Of a stretch of DNA of 64,000 bases, positions 1 through 8,892 are shown in pieces. The DNA is taken from positions 806,001 through 870,000 of the forward strand of contig NZ_CP062804.1 of the NCBI RefSeq assembly GCF_008801925.2. The letters are read 5' to 3'. Numbering within the stretch: position 1 is the stretch's first letter; every line of letters starts with the position of its first letter. The notes beneath the pieces were generated by a model, which was given only the letters and a program-made list of their open reading frames with translations, did not search any database and was not told the origin of the DNA. Source of the DNA: Cupriavidus basilensis (GTDB lineage: Bacteria; Pseudomonadota; Gammaproteobacteria; Burkholderiales; Burkholderiaceae). The translations under genes were made by a program, and so were the position numbers.

Positions 1-1038
1 GTGCTGACCCGGACCGGCTCTGCAACGGGCGCCATCAGCGCCGTCACCCAGGTCGATGCGCGGACCTATACCGTGCTTGTCACCGGTCTGGGCGGCTCCG
101 GGCAGATTGGCCTGACGCTCAATGCAAGCGGCACGGGCATTGCCGATGGCGCGGGCAACACGCTCGTGGCGGGCGCGAGCGGCGATCCGTACGAGGTGCG
201 CTCGACTGTCCATCTGACGACGCAACCCGCGCCAGCCCCGGTGCCCGTGCCGGGGCTGGCACCGCTGGCGCCAGTCCCGTCGGTGCCGCTGATCACGCTG
301 ACCGCGCTTGACTCGGCGCCTGGCGTTGACGCGCCGACGCTCAACCCGGCCGGCAACAGCACCGGTTTCAGCGCCGACGCCGTTGGCCGGAACCCGTTCA
401 ATGCGGATCCGCTTTCGGCCGGCAGCCTGAGCTATGCGCTGCAGGCGCCGGAAGGGCGCATGAATCTGGTCGACGTTGGCGGCGCCGGCAGCGTTGGCCT
501 GCAGGCCATGCCGGAGATCGGCAGTTTCTCGGCGCGGGCGGGCGAGGCGGTCAGCATCGCGCTGCCGGCTTCGCTGTTCCGCGCGAGCGACCGCGAAGCC
601 ACGGTGACGGTGGAGGTGCGCCTGGCCAACGGGCGCCCGCTGCCGCCGTGGCTCAAGTTCGATCCGGTGACCGGCACGCTGGCCGGCAAGCCGCCGCAAG
701 GCATGAACCTGCAACTCCAGATCGAAGTCACCGCACGGGACAGCAAGGGCAATCGCGCCAGCAGCCACCTGGACCTGAACGTGAAAGCGTCGGCCGACTC
801 GCGTGCTGGCCTGGAGCACGCCGACACGCTCGCACAGGGCGACGGCAGCCACGCCGATCCGTTGGCCGGCCTCCTGCAAGGCGCGGCGGCGCAGCCGGCC
901 GGCAAGCCGGCGCTGGCTGTGCAGTTCGATCAGTTTGGCCGGCCCGCGCAACAGGCCGCCAATGCGGCTTTGCTGCGCCACCTGCAAATGAGCCGGCAGC
1001 CACAAGCGCCAGCACAAGCACAACCGGAGCAGGCCTAG
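1..1038 (+). CDS. Ig/cadherin-like surface protein, 3' part
   Basis: The frame is open from the first base, so the start lies outside the window; 345 residues are visible. A Pro/Val-rich linker sits at about residues 75-95. Residues about 170-265 look like a dystroglycan/cadherin-type (He_PIG) Ig fold, with the typical 'LPPWLKFDPVTGTLAGKPP' signature followed by 'TARDSKGNRASSHLDLNV'. The tail is Gln/Ala-rich. Such folds are usual in large secreted or surface-anchored adhesins. It is followed at once by TolC, HlyD and M50/HlyD genes on the same strand, so I infer it is the exported substrate of that machinery. Total size and N-terminal domains are unknown. Confidence 0.75.
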   Translation: MLTRTGSATGAISAVTQVDARTYTVLVTGLGGSGQIGLTLNASGTGIADGAGNTLVAGASGDPYEVRSTVHLTTQPAPAPVPVPGLAPLAPVPSVPLITLTALDSAPGVDAPTLNPAGNSTGFSADAVGRNPFNADPLSAGSLSYALQAPEGRMNLVDVGGAGSVGLQAMPEIGSFSARAGEAVSIALPASLFRASDREATVTVEVRLANGRPLPPWLKFDPVTGTLAGKPPQGMNLQLQIEVTARDSKGNRASSHLDLNVKASADSRAGLEHADTLAQGDGSHADPLAGLLQGAAAQPAGKPALAVQFDQFGRPAQQAANAALLRHLQMSRQPQAPAQAQPEQA

Positions 1039-1102
1039 GCCGGTAGCGAATCACGTCATGACTCACTATAAAACGCAGCAACCCCGGAAAGAGGAAAATC
1101 CG

Positions 1103-2623
1103 TTGTCGAACGCTATCTCTCGCCTTGTCCAACCCGGACCCAAACGGCTGGTCTGCGTGTTGGTCGCCACCGCGATGCTGGGCGGCTGTGCCATTCAGCC
1201 CGTCGCCACCACCCTGGCCGAGCGCCAGGCCGAGCTGCCCGACCAGCGCCAGGCGATGTTCCAGAACCAGGAGGCGCTGGCCGGCCCGGTTACGCTCGAG
1301 GAGGCCATGGCGCGCGCGCTCAAGTACAACCTCGACGGCAGGCTCAAGCTGATGGAAGAAGCCATGGCGCAGCGCCAGCTCGACCTGTCGCGCTGGGACA
1401 TGCTGCCCCGCCTGACGGCCGACGCCGGTTACGCCTGGCGCAGCAACGAACTCGCCTCGTCCTCCAGGGACGTGGTCACCGGGCAGCAGTCCCTGGTGCC
1501 CTCGACCTCGTCCGAGCGCTCGCACTATAACGGCGACCTGAACCTGTCGTGGAACGTGCTGGACTTCGGTGTCAGCTACTACACCGCTCGCCAGCAGGCC
1601 GACCGCGTGCTGGTGATGAGCGAGCGCCGCCGCAAGGTGGTTCACCTGATGATGCAGCAGGTCAGGCAAGCCTACTGGCAAGCCGTGGGCGCGCAGCAGC
1701 TAGAAGCCAAGGTGGAACCCATCCTCAAGCTGACGCAAGCGGCGCTGGACGACTCCCAGCGCATCGAAAAGGAGAGGTTGCAGTCGCCGCTGGAAACGCT
1801 GAACTACCAGCGCCAGTTGCTCGACATCCTGCGCCAGCTCGAAGCCGTGCGCGACGAGCTGGCGCAAGCCAAGCCGCGCCTGGCCTCGATCATGAACGTG
1901 CCGCCGGGCGATGACTACACGCTGGCCGCGCCAACGGGCTTCAGCCTGCCCAAGCTGCCGGTGGCCGCCGACAAGATGGAAGAAACCGCCCTCGTCAACC
2001 GGCCGGAACTGGTCGAGGCCGGCTACAACGAGCGTATTGGCCTGGATGAAACCAAGAAGGCCCTCGCCAAGCTGCTGCCGGGCGTGACCTTCCAGCTGGG
2101 CGCGAACTTCGACACCGACAACTTCCTGGTGAACAATGCCTGGAACAACATCGGCCTGCGCATGAGCTGGAACCTGCTCAACCTGCTCAACGCCGGCAAC
2201 ATCCGTGCCGCCGCCGATGCGCAGTATGAAGTCGCCAAGCAGCAGCGGCTGGCGCTGAACATGGCGGTGCTGACCCAGGTGCACGTGGCATATCGTGGTT
2301 ACATCGGCTACAAGCGTGCCTTCGAGTTGTCCGGCAAGATGAACGACGTCGATCAGCGCATCCTGACGCATACGCAGAATGCCACCCGTTCCGATGCAGC
2401 CGGCAAGCTGGCCGAGATTCGTGCAGGCGCCAGCGCGGTGATGTCCGAGCTGCGGCTGTATCAAGCCTACGGCGCGCTGCAGAATGCCTCCGGCCAGATG
2501 ATGGCCACCCTGGGCCTGGACCCGTTGCCGACCGCGGTTGGCGGCTACGACTTGCCGACCTTGCGCGCGGCCATTGCCGAGCACGAGAAGACCTTGGTTG
2601 AGCCGCCCAAGCAGGCTCAGTAA
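1103..2623 (+). CDS. TolC-family outer-membrane channel lipoprotein
   Basis: About 506 residues with TolC/OEP architecture: two repeats of long helices, with 'MARALKYNLDGRLKLMEEAMAQ' near the N-terminus and 'ALVNRPELVEAGYN' at the start of the second half. The TTG at 1103 is preceded by GAGG (1091-1094) at good spacing and gives a short basic n-region, a hydrophobic stretch and the lipobox LGGC. An in-frame ATG at 1058 would add 15 polar residues. OEP proteins form the outer-membrane exit duct for type I secretion and RND systems. It lies between the surface protein and the HlyD adaptor genes, consistent with an export operon. Confidence 0.88.
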   Translation: MSNAISRLVQPGPKRLVCVLVATAMLGGCAIQPVATTLAERQAELPDQRQAMFQNQEALAGPVTLEEAMARALKYNLDGRLKLMEEAMAQRQLDLSRWDMLPRLTADAGYAWRSNELASSSRDVVTGQQSLVPSTSSERSHYNGDLNLSWNVLDFGVSYYTARQQADRVLVMSERRRKVVHLMMQQVRQAYWQAVGAQQLEAKVEPILKLTQAALDDSQRIEKERLQSPLETLNYQRQLLDILRQLEAVRDELAQAKPRLASIMNVPPGDDYTLAAPTGFSLPKLPVAADKMEETALVNRPELVEAGYNERIGLDETKKALAKLLPGVTFQLGANFDTDNFLVNNAWNNIGLRMSWNLLNLLNAGNIRAAADAQYEVAKQQRLALNMAVLTQVHVAYRGYIGYKRAFELSGKMNDVDQRILTHTQNATRSDAAGKLAEIRAGASAVMSELRLYQAYGALQNASGQMMATLGLDPLPTAVGGYDLPTLRAAIAEHEKTLVEPPKQAQ

Positions 2624-2678
2624 TCAAGCAATCAAGCACGCCAGTCATCCCGTAATCCAGTCTTACCGTCACTCCGTA

Positions 2679-3449
2679 ATGAAACGCTTTGCATTGAACG
2701 CCGCTGCCTTGCTGCCGCTGCTGCTGGCGGCAGCAGCGGCCGGTGCCGCACCCGTGGCCGCGCCCACCACGTTTGCCGGCGCCGACAAGGATGGCCGTAT
2801 CCGGACCCAGCTGGCCGCGCGCGAATTCGCCACCATCTCCAGCGAGATCAACGCCAAGATCGACCGCCTGCCGTTGCGGGACGGCGACAGCTTCCGCGCC
2901 GGCCAGACGCTGGTCTCGTTCGACTGCGCGCTGTTCAGCGCGCAGCTGCGCAAGGCCGAAGCCTCCGCCGAGGCCGCGCAGCAGGTGCTTGCCGTCAACA
3001 AGCGCCTGGCGGAACTGAACTCGGTCGGCAAGCTGGAGATCGAGCAGGCGCAAGCCAAGGCCAAGGAATCGGCCGCGGAGGCCGCCTATATGCGCTCCAC
3101 CGTCAGCAAGTGCAGCATCGCGGCGCCATTCTCGGGCCGCGTGACAAAGCGCCTGGCGATGGCGCACGAGTTCGTCACGCCGGGCAAGCCGCTGCTTGAG
3201 ATTGTCGATTCCAGCGATCTCGAGCTGCAGATGATCGTACCGTCCAGGTGGCTGGCGCGTATCAAGCCCGGCACGCCGTTCACGGTCCTGGTCGATGAGC
3301 TCAACCAGTCGTTCCCGGCCAAGGTCAGCCGCATCGGCGCCAGGATCGACCCGGTGAGCCAGGCGATTTCCATCACCGGCAAGATTGACGGCAGCCAGGC
3401 CACCCTGCTGCCGGGCATGAGCGGCTGGGCGAGTTTCCCGGACAAATGA
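2679..3449 (+). CDS. HlyD-family periplasmic adaptor
   Basis: 256 residues starting with a clear Sec signal peptide (MKRFALNAAALLPLLLAAAAAGAA). It has a barrel-sandwich/lipoyl half motif ('AKIDRLPLRDGDSFRAGQTLVSFD'), a short helical hairpin with many Ala/Glu/Lys around residues 85-130, the second lipoyl half ('CSIAAPFSGRVTKRLAMAHEFVTPGKPLLEIVD'), then a beta-barrel segment. Membrane-fusion proteins of this type bridge the inner-membrane component to the TolC duct. The stop overlaps the next start (ATGA, 3446-3449), indicating translational coupling. An upstream in-frame extension exists but would run into the tolC-like gene and lacks a signal sequence. Confidence 0.88.
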   Translation: MKRFALNAAALLPLLLAAAAAGAAPVAAPTTFAGADKDGRIRTQLAAREFATISSEINAKIDRLPLRDGDSFRAGQTLVSFDCALFSAQLRKAEASAEAAQQVLAVNKRLAELNSVGKLEIEQAQAKAKESAAEAAYMRSTVSKCSIAAPFSGRVTKRLAMAHEFVTPGKPLLEIVDSSDLELQMIVPSRWLARIKPGTPFTVLVDELNQSFPAKVSRIGARIDPVSQAISITGKIDGSQATLLPGMSGWASFPDK

Positions 3450-4789
3450 CGCAAGGCGCCGATGCACCAACGGCGGTTGCCCCGCTGCTTGCACTGCTGC
3501 AGCTGGAGCGCCGCGCGCGGGAAGCGCAAAGCGTGGAGGCGCTCGGGTTTGTGATGGCCAACGAGACGCTCAGCCTCGTGCCCTACCGGCAGGCGGCGGT
3601 CTGGCTGGAGAGCGGCCTGGGCCAGGTCTCGGCCGTATCCGGCCTGCCGCAGGTCGACCCCAACGCGCCTTATCTGCAATGGCTGACCCAGCTCTGCCGC
3701 GGCCTGGCCCATGCCCACGCCGATACCACGCCCATCGATGCCGGTGCCGCGCCAGCCAAAGCCAGCGCGGACTGGGCGGACTGGCTGCCGGCGCACGCCC
3801 TGTGGCTGCCGCTCAAAGACCAGCTCGGCCGGCGCGACGGCGCGCTGCTGCTCGCGCGCGAAGCGCCGTTTACCGAGCACGAGCTGGCGGTGCTGGCCGA
3901 AGTCACGCATGCCTATGGCCACGCGCTGGCGGCGTTCCGGCCCGCGCAGCCGCTGGGCCAGCGGCTCAAGGCCATGCTGCGGCCGGGGCGAACGCGCCGC
4001 CGGGTCCTGCTCGGCCTGCTGGTGGTCTGCCTGATTCCCATGCGGCTCACCGTGCTGGCGCCGGCCGAGGTGTCCGCGCGGGATCCGTTCCTGGTCCGCG
4101 CGCCGCTCGATGGCGTGATCGAACGCGTGTACGTCCAGCCGAACCAGCCGGTGCCGCAAGGCGCGCCGCTGTTCAGCCTGGACACGGTGGCGCTGCAGAC
4201 GCGCCGCGCCGTGGCCGAGCGCGCTTACGATACGGCGCAGGAGACGTACCGCCAGTCGGCGCAGATGGCGGTGACCGACGACGAGAGCCGGCTCAAGATG
4301 GCCCAGACCCGCGGGGAACTGGACCAGAAGGCACTGGAACTCGACTACACCGCCAGGCAGCTGGCGCGCGTGCAGGTCAAGGCCGAGCGCGAGGGCGTGG
4401 CCGTTTTTGGCGATGTGAACGACTGGCAGGGCAAGGCCGTCACCATTGGCGAGAAGGTGTTGCTGCTGGCCGATCCGGCCAAGGTGGAACTCACCGCGCA
4501 GATGCCGGTGGCGGAGCAGGTCAGCATCCAGGCCGGCGACACGATCACTTTTTACCCGGACGCCAACCCGACCCAGGCGTTCGATGCCCGCATCATCAGC
4601 GTGTCCTACGCCGCGGCCGAAACCGATGGTGGCGTGCTGGCCTACCGCGTGCGCGCGAGCTTTGCCGCCAAGGACCTGCCGCGGCTTGGCCTGCGCGGCA
4701 CCGCGCGGCTGTCGGCCGGCTGGGTTCCTTTTCTCTATCATGCGCTGCGCCGTCCGTTGACGGTGGCGCGTCAGTGGATAGGCATTTAA
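3446..4789 (+). CDS. GAF-like/HlyD adaptor with one transmembrane helix
   Basis: 447 residues. Residues about 1-165 resemble a GAF-type sensory fold ('LSLVPYRQAAVWLESGLGQVSAVSGLPQVDPNAP', then 'LPLKDQLGRRDGALLLAREAPFTEHELAVLAEVTHAYGHAL'). A single membrane helix follows a basic RTRRR stretch near residue 190. After it come the first lipoyl half ('RAPLDGVIERVYVQPNQPVPQGAPLFSLD'), a coiled coil at about 250-310, and a second barrel region. The predicted topology is a cytosolic GAF-like domain with a periplasmic HlyD part. This pairing suggests an adaptor that senses something inside the cell; that is inference. It overlaps the preceding gene by 4 bases and is followed by the M50 gene after one base. 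Confidence 0.8.
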   Translation: MTQGADAPTAVAPLLALLQLERRAREAQSVEALGFVMANETLSLVPYRQAAVWLESGLGQVSAVSGLPQVDPNAPYLQWLTQLCRGLAHAHADTTPIDAGAAPAKASADWADWLPAHALWLPLKDQLGRRDGALLLAREAPFTEHELAVLAEVTHAYGHALAAFRPAQPLGQRLKAMLRPGRTRRRVLLGLLVVCLIPMRLTVLAPAEVSARDPFLVRAPLDGVIERVYVQPNQPVPQGAPLFSLDTVALQTRRAVAERAYDTAQETYRQSAQMAVTDDESRLKMAQTRGELDQKALELDYTARQLARVQVKAEREGVAVFGDVNDWQGKAVTIGEKVLLLADPAKVELTAQMPVAEQVSIQAGDTITFYPDANPTQAFDARIISVSYAAAETDGGVLAYRVRASFAAKDLPRLGLRGTARLSAGWVPFLYHALRRPLTVARQWIGI

Positions 4790-4790
4790 C

Positions 4791-6890
4791 GTGTTGCCCC
4801 CATTACGTCAGGACCTGACGCTGCACCCCGGTCCGGCCGACACCAGCGGTGCACCCACGTGGACCTTGCACGACCCGGCCGCCAACAAGTTCTATCAACT
4901 ATCCTGGCCGGCATTCGAGATCCTCTCGCGCTGGCCGCTTGGCGATGCGCACGCGCTGCTGGATGCGGTGAACCGCGAGACCACGCTGAGCGTCGGTGAG
5001 GACGAACTCGAAGCGGTGGTGCAGTTGCTCCACCGGCACAACCTGCTGCTGGCGTGGCGGGCAGAAGACAGCGCGCGGCTGGGCCGCATCGCGGGCGCGC
5101 ACCGCGTGGGCAAGGCCATGTGGCTGCTCAAGCATTACTTGTTCTTCCGCGTGCCGCTGGTGCGGCCCATGCCCATGCTGCAGCGCTGCGCGCCGTGGGT
5201 CGAATGGGCGTTCAAGCCGCGTTTCTGGTGGGGCGTGGGGCTGGTGGCCCTGCTTGGCCTTTACCTGGTCTCGCGCCGCTGGGATGAATTTACCCATACC
5301 TTTGCCTCCTATGCGGGCCTGCAGGGATTGCTGGGCATCGGGCTGACGCTGTCGCTGGCCAAGGTGCTGCATGAGCTGGGCCACGCGTTTACCGCCTACC
5401 GCTACGGCTGCCGCGTACCCACCATGGGGGTCGCCTTCCTGGTGATGTGGCCGGTACTCTATACGGACACCAACGAAGCCTGGAAGCTGATGCGGCGCGA
5501 GGACCGGCTCAAGATCGGCGCCGCCGGCATGCTCTCGGAGCTGGCGCTGGCCGCTTTTGCCACGGTGGCGTGGAGCTTCCTGCCGGACGGGCCGCTGCGT
5601 GCGGGCGCGTTCATGCTGGCAACCAGCACGTGGCTGCTGACCCTCGCCATCAATGCCAGCCCGTTCATGCGCTTCGACGGCTACTTCCTGCTGGCGGACT
5701 GGCTCAACATGCCCAACCTGCACGACCGGGCATTCGCGATGGCGCGCTGGTGGCTGCGGGAGCGGCTGTTCGGCTTCGCGGATCCGGCGCCCGAATCGTT
5801 TTCCGCCTCGCGGCGGCGCTTCCTCATTGTCTTCGCCATCCTGACCTGGCTTTACCGGCTCGGCTTGTTCTTCGGCATCGCGCTGACCGTCTATCACCTG
5901 TTCTTCAAGACGCTGGGGCTGGCCCTGCTGGCCATCGAGCTAGGCGTGTTCATCGTCATGCCGGTCGTTCGCGAAGTGCTGGTGTGGCGCCACCGCCGTG
6001 GGGATATCCACTGGAACGCGCAGACCCGGCGCGCCGTGGTCTTGCTCGGCGTGCTGCTGGCCGTGGTCGTGATCCCCTGGGGCGGCACCATTCGCGCACC
6101 GGCTGTGCTCAGCGCCAGCCAGAGCCAGTCGCTCTATGCGGCCCAGCCCGGCTATGTGAGCGGCGGCGCGGTGCAAGCCGGGCAGATGGTCGCCGCCGGC
6201 CAGTTGCTGGCGCAGCTGGTTTCGCCGGAACTGGACTTCCGCCTGGCCGCCGCACAGGCGCAGGCGCAGCAGCTGCGCTGGCAAATGGAGCAGCAGCCGT
6301 TTGCCACCAAGCTGCGCGAGGAGGGCGATGTGCTGCGCCGCCGCTGGGCCGCCGCCCAGGCGGAGGTGACGGGCCTTGCCGAAGAACGCAAGCGCATGGA
6401 AGTGCGCGCGCCGTTCGCCGGGCGCGTGGTGGATGCCAACCTGTTCCTCGCTGATGGCGCGTGGCTGGCGCGCGGCGAACCGCTTTACCATATCGTCGGC
6501 CAGGGTAGCGAGCTCAAGGCGGAGGCCTTCATCGGCGAGCAGGACCATGCCGCGCTTACCGCCGGCAGCAGCGGCGTCTTTGTTGCCAATCTCGCGGAAT
6601 TCGGCTCGGTGCGCTGCGCCGCCGCGCAGACGGACCAGGTCAATGTGGCCGGCCTGGAGCAGCGCACGCTGGCTAGCCTCTATGGCGGCCCCATCGCGGT
6701 CACGCGCAGCCAGCACAACGGGCTGGCGCCTACCACGGCCATCTTCCGCGTGCGCTTGTCGCATTGCGACTCGCTCCCGCTGTCTCGGGAATTGCCCGGT
6801 ACCGTGCTGCTGGCACGCCAGCGCCATAGCCTGGCGGGCGATGCCTGGACCGCGCTGCTGGGTCTGATGCAGCGCGAACGCGGCCTTTGA
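4791..6890 (+). CDS. PqqD-like / M50 metalloprotease / HlyD fusion membrane protein
   Basis: 699 residues from a GTG start one base after the previous stop. Residues about 25-85 look like a PqqD/winged-helix peptide-binding domain. The M50 (site-2 protease) core has H194-E195-L196-G197-H198 and the second zinc motif N-A-S-P-F-M-R-F-D296-G, set among several membrane helices (roughly 145-445). The C-terminal 250 residues form an HlyD/lipoyl adaptor ('AAQPGYVSGGAVQAGQMVAAGQLLAQLVSPELDFRL', a helical hairpin, then 'VRAPFAGRVVDANLFLADGAWLARGEPLY'). All zinc ligands are present. No ABC ATPase occurs in the visible operon, so this protein probably serves as the inner-membrane component. Similar PqqD-M50-HlyD proteins exist in proteobacteria but their mechanism is not well defined. 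Confidence 0.85.
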   Translation: MLPPLRQDLTLHPGPADTSGAPTWTLHDPAANKFYQLSWPAFEILSRWPLGDAHALLDAVNRETTLSVGEDELEAVVQLLHRHNLLLAWRAEDSARLGRIAGAHRVGKAMWLLKHYLFFRVPLVRPMPMLQRCAPWVEWAFKPRFWWGVGLVALLGLYLVSRRWDEFTHTFASYAGLQGLLGIGLTLSLAKVLHELGHAFTAYRYGCRVPTMGVAFLVMWPVLYTDTNEAWKLMRREDRLKIGAAGMLSELALAAFATVAWSFLPDGPLRAGAFMLATSTWLLTLAINASPFMRFDGYFLLADWLNMPNLHDRAFAMARWWLRERLFGFADPAPESFSASRRRFLIVFAILTWLYRLGLFFGIALTVYHLFFKTLGLALLAIELGVFIVMPVVREVLVWRHRRGDIHWNAQTRRAVVLLGVLLAVVVIPWGGTIRAPAVLSASQSQSLYAAQPGYVSGGAVQAGQMVAAGQLLAQLVSPELDFRLAAAQAQAQQLRWQMEQQPFATKLREEGDVLRRRWAAAQAEVTGLAEERKRMEVRAPFAGRVVDANLFLADGAWLARGEPLYHIVGQGSELKAEAFIGEQDHAALTAGSSGVFVANLAEFGSVRCAAAQTDQVNVAGLEQRTLASLYGGPIAVTRSQHNGLAPTTAIFRVRLSHCDSLPLSRELPGTVLLARQRHSLAGDAWTALLGLMQRERGL

Positions 6891-6928
6891 TCGCGCAGCC
6901 CGACGCCAAATACCGGATCACCCACAGC

Positions 6929-7525
6929 ATGCACCTCACGCCAAATACATCGCATGACACCGGGCGCCGGCCGGGAACGGTCTGGATCACCGGACTATCA
7001 GGGGCGGGCAAGACCACGCTCAGCCACGCCCTGCACAAGCGGATGCTGGCTGCCGGCCATCCGGTGCTGCTGCTCGATGGCGACGAAATGCGCGCTGGCC
7101 TCAACCGCGATCTGGGCTTTTCGGACGCGGACCGCACGGAGAACATCCGCCGCGCCGCTGAGGTGGCCAAGCTTGCCAATTGCAGCGGCCTGTGGGTGGT
7201 GGCGGCATTCATCTCGCCGCTGCGCAGCCAGCGCCAGCAGGCGCGCGAGATCATCGGCGGGGATGCGTTCCTTGAAGTGTTTCTCAGCGCCAGCTTCGCG
7301 GTTTGCGCGCGGCGCGATGCCAAGGGGCTCTATGCCAAGGCGTCGGCCGGGCAGATCAGCCAGTTCACCGGCCTGAGCGCTCCGTACGAAGCCCCTTTTG
7401 CGCCAGACCTGGAGATCGATACCGAAGTCGTCAGGCCGGAGCAGGCGGCGGATCTGATCTGCGAGGCGTTGGCACGTTCGTCTGCGCGCAACACCCTATC
7501 TGCTACGCGCCCCCTCCCTCGGTAG
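6929..7525 (+). CDS. cysC: Adenylylsulfate (APS) kinase
   Basis: About 198 residues. The P-loop GLSGAGKTT follows 'TVWITGLSG', then 'LLDGDEMRAGLNRDLGFSDADRTENIRRAAEVAKL', 'AAFISPLRSQRQQAREI', and 'DAKGLYAKASAGQISQFTGLSAPYEAPFAPDLEIDT', the usual CysC landmarks. The enzyme phosphorylates APS to PAPS with ATP in the cytosol. A TTG at 6887 overlapping the previous stop would add 14 residues; the ATG at 6929 is used here, and neither has a strong ribosome-binding site. It lies at the end of an export operon with no cysDN, cysH or sulfotransferase beside it, which is odd: PAPS may be needed to sulfate a surface product (inference). Confidence 0.88.
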   Translation: MHLTPNTSHDTGRRPGTVWITGLSGAGKTTLSHALHKRMLAAGHPVLLLDGDEMRAGLNRDLGFSDADRTENIRRAAEVAKLANCSGLWVVAAFISPLRSQRQQAREIIGGDAFLEVFLSASFAVCARRDAKGLYAKASAGQISQFTGLSAPYEAPFAPDLEIDTEVVRPEQAADLICEALARSSARNTLSATRPLPR

Positions 7526-7652
7526 GGTCTATCTCCGCTTTGCCTGACCGTTACTATGAATGCCGCCACCTTGTGGTAGCTATCCCTTGGCTGGTGTGCA
7601 TCTCGGCCACCCGTAGGCTGACGGATAAAACCCAATAAACAGAAGAAGCGTC

Positions 7653-8300
7653 ATGCAATACAAGAACAGAAATCATTCGGGTAATTCAGGTAATTCGGGT
7701 CGTTCTTTCATTCGTCAGCTTTCGCTAGCCTTGTTGGTCAGCGGCGCCGCGCTGCTGACCGGATGTGCCAGCACCTATGTGGATACCGCGACCAAGGAAG
7801 TCCCCGTAGCCAGCATGAAAAAGCCGGAGCAGCCAAAGCAGGTGCAACTCGTGTTCGAGTTCCAGACACAGGGCGCGCCCAATGCACGGGTCACGAGTTT
7901 CCTGAAGGAGGACGTGGCCAAGCAGGTTAAGGAGAGCGGCCTGTTTTCGACTGTCGCAACAGAGCCGGTGCCAGGGGCTTCCCTTCTCAGCGTGACACTC
8001 AACAATGTTCCCTTGACCACGGATGCGGCGAGCAAGGGCTTCGTGACGGGACTCACCTTTGGCTTGGCGGGCAGTGCCGTTACGGATGGCTATATCTGTA
8101 CCGTCAGCTATCTTCCCGCCGGGCAATCCACCCCCATCGTGAAGACGGCGCGCCATGCCATTCATACGACGTTGGGCAATGCCAGCCCACCTGCCGGTGC
8201 CGTGAAGTCCGAGAGCATGGCAGTAGCGGCTCAGAAGATGACGCGCGATGTACTGAGCAACGCATTGAAAGATCTGTCCGATGACGCATCCTTCCATTGA
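7653..8300 (+). CDS. Lipoprotein of unknown function
   Basis: 215 residues. A basic Asn/Gly/Ser-rich n-region (a GNSGNSG repeat made by a duplicated 9-base unit) leads into a hydrophobic segment and the lipobox LTGC, so the mature protein is lipid-anchored at Cys38. The rest ('QVQLVFEFQTQGAPNARVTSFLKEDVAKQVKESGLFSTV') suggests an alpha/beta periplasmic domain like those of DUF-type lipoproteins; I do not recognise the family firmly. A purine-rich AGAAGAAG sits before the ATG. The 3' end overlaps the next lipoprotein gene by 20 bases, implying a coupled pair. Confidence 0.75.
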   Translation: MQYKNRNHSGNSGNSGRSFIRQLSLALLVSGAALLTGCASTYVDTATKEVPVASMKKPEQPKQVQLVFEFQTQGAPNARVTSFLKEDVAKQVKESGLFSTVATEPVPGASLLSVTLNNVPLTTDAASKGFVTGLTFGLAGSAVTDGYICTVSYLPAGQSTPIVKTARHAIHTTLGNASPPAGAVKSESMAVAAQKMTRDVLSNALKDLSDDASFH

Positions 8301-8892
8301 TGCTTGCGTTCGCGGGCGTGCCTGCCGCTTGGCAGCCCTGCTGATTTGCATGGCAGGGCTGCAGTTGGCGGGTTGCGCGGAGATGCGCATGGGTCAGCCG
8401 AAGGCGACGATCGAGAACGCGGCAAAGCTCCGTGGGGCTGGCCTGGCGCCAGTGGAGGTCGGTCGTTTCACACCGGACCCGGCAAAGGGTGAGGGGATGG
8501 ACCAGGGCGTCAGCATCCGTAGCAACAAGCTGCGTTCGCCCGTCGAGGATTCCTTTGCGCAGTATTTGCGGCAAACTTTGCGGGCGGAACTGGCTTCTGC
8601 CGGATTGCTGGATCCTGGCGCGGATGCCGTAGTGACCGGCGTTTTATCGGACAGCCAGGTAGATGCGCCGATTGGCCAGGGAACGGCTTCGCTCGGGGCC
8701 CGTTTTGTCGTGACCCGTGCCGGCAACGTGTGCTACGACAAGCAGCTCGATGTCAATGCCACTTGGGACTCGCCCTTCATCGGCGCGGCTGCCATCCCGC
8801 AGGCAGCCGGGCAGTATGAGGCGCTCTACCGCAAGCTGGTGGGCGTGTTGCTGGTGGATCCTGCCTTCCAGTCCGCACTCGCAAAACCATAA
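8281..8892 (+). CDS. Second lipoprotein of the pair, unknown function
   Basis: 203 residues starting inside the 3' end of the previous gene in another frame. The signal peptide ends at lipobox LAGC. The mature part ('SIRSNKLRSPVEDSFAQYLRQTLRAELASAGLLDPGADAVVTGVLSDSQVDAPIGQGTASLGARFVVTRAG') resembles LPS-assembly or penicillin-binding-associated lipoproteins that build on mixed alpha/beta folds, but I cannot name it. The similar layout of the upstream protein suggests the two act together at the outer membrane. Confidence 0.72.
   Translation: MTHPSIDACVRGRACRLAALLICMAGLQLAGCAEMRMGQPKATIENAAKLRGAGLAPVEVGRFTPDPAKGEGMDQGVSIRSNKLRSPVEDSFAQYLRQTLRAELASAGLLDPGADAVVTGVLSDSQVDAPIGQGTASLGARFVVTRAGNVCYDKQLDVNATWDSPFIGAAAIPQAAGQYEALYRKLVGVLLVDPAFQSALAKP

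Noticed and set aside
1060..1070. Eleven-base match to the core of the phage T7 promoter (GACTCACTATA)
   Set aside because: The upstream part of the promoter and the initiating GGG are absent, and no phage polymerase gene is near; chance match.
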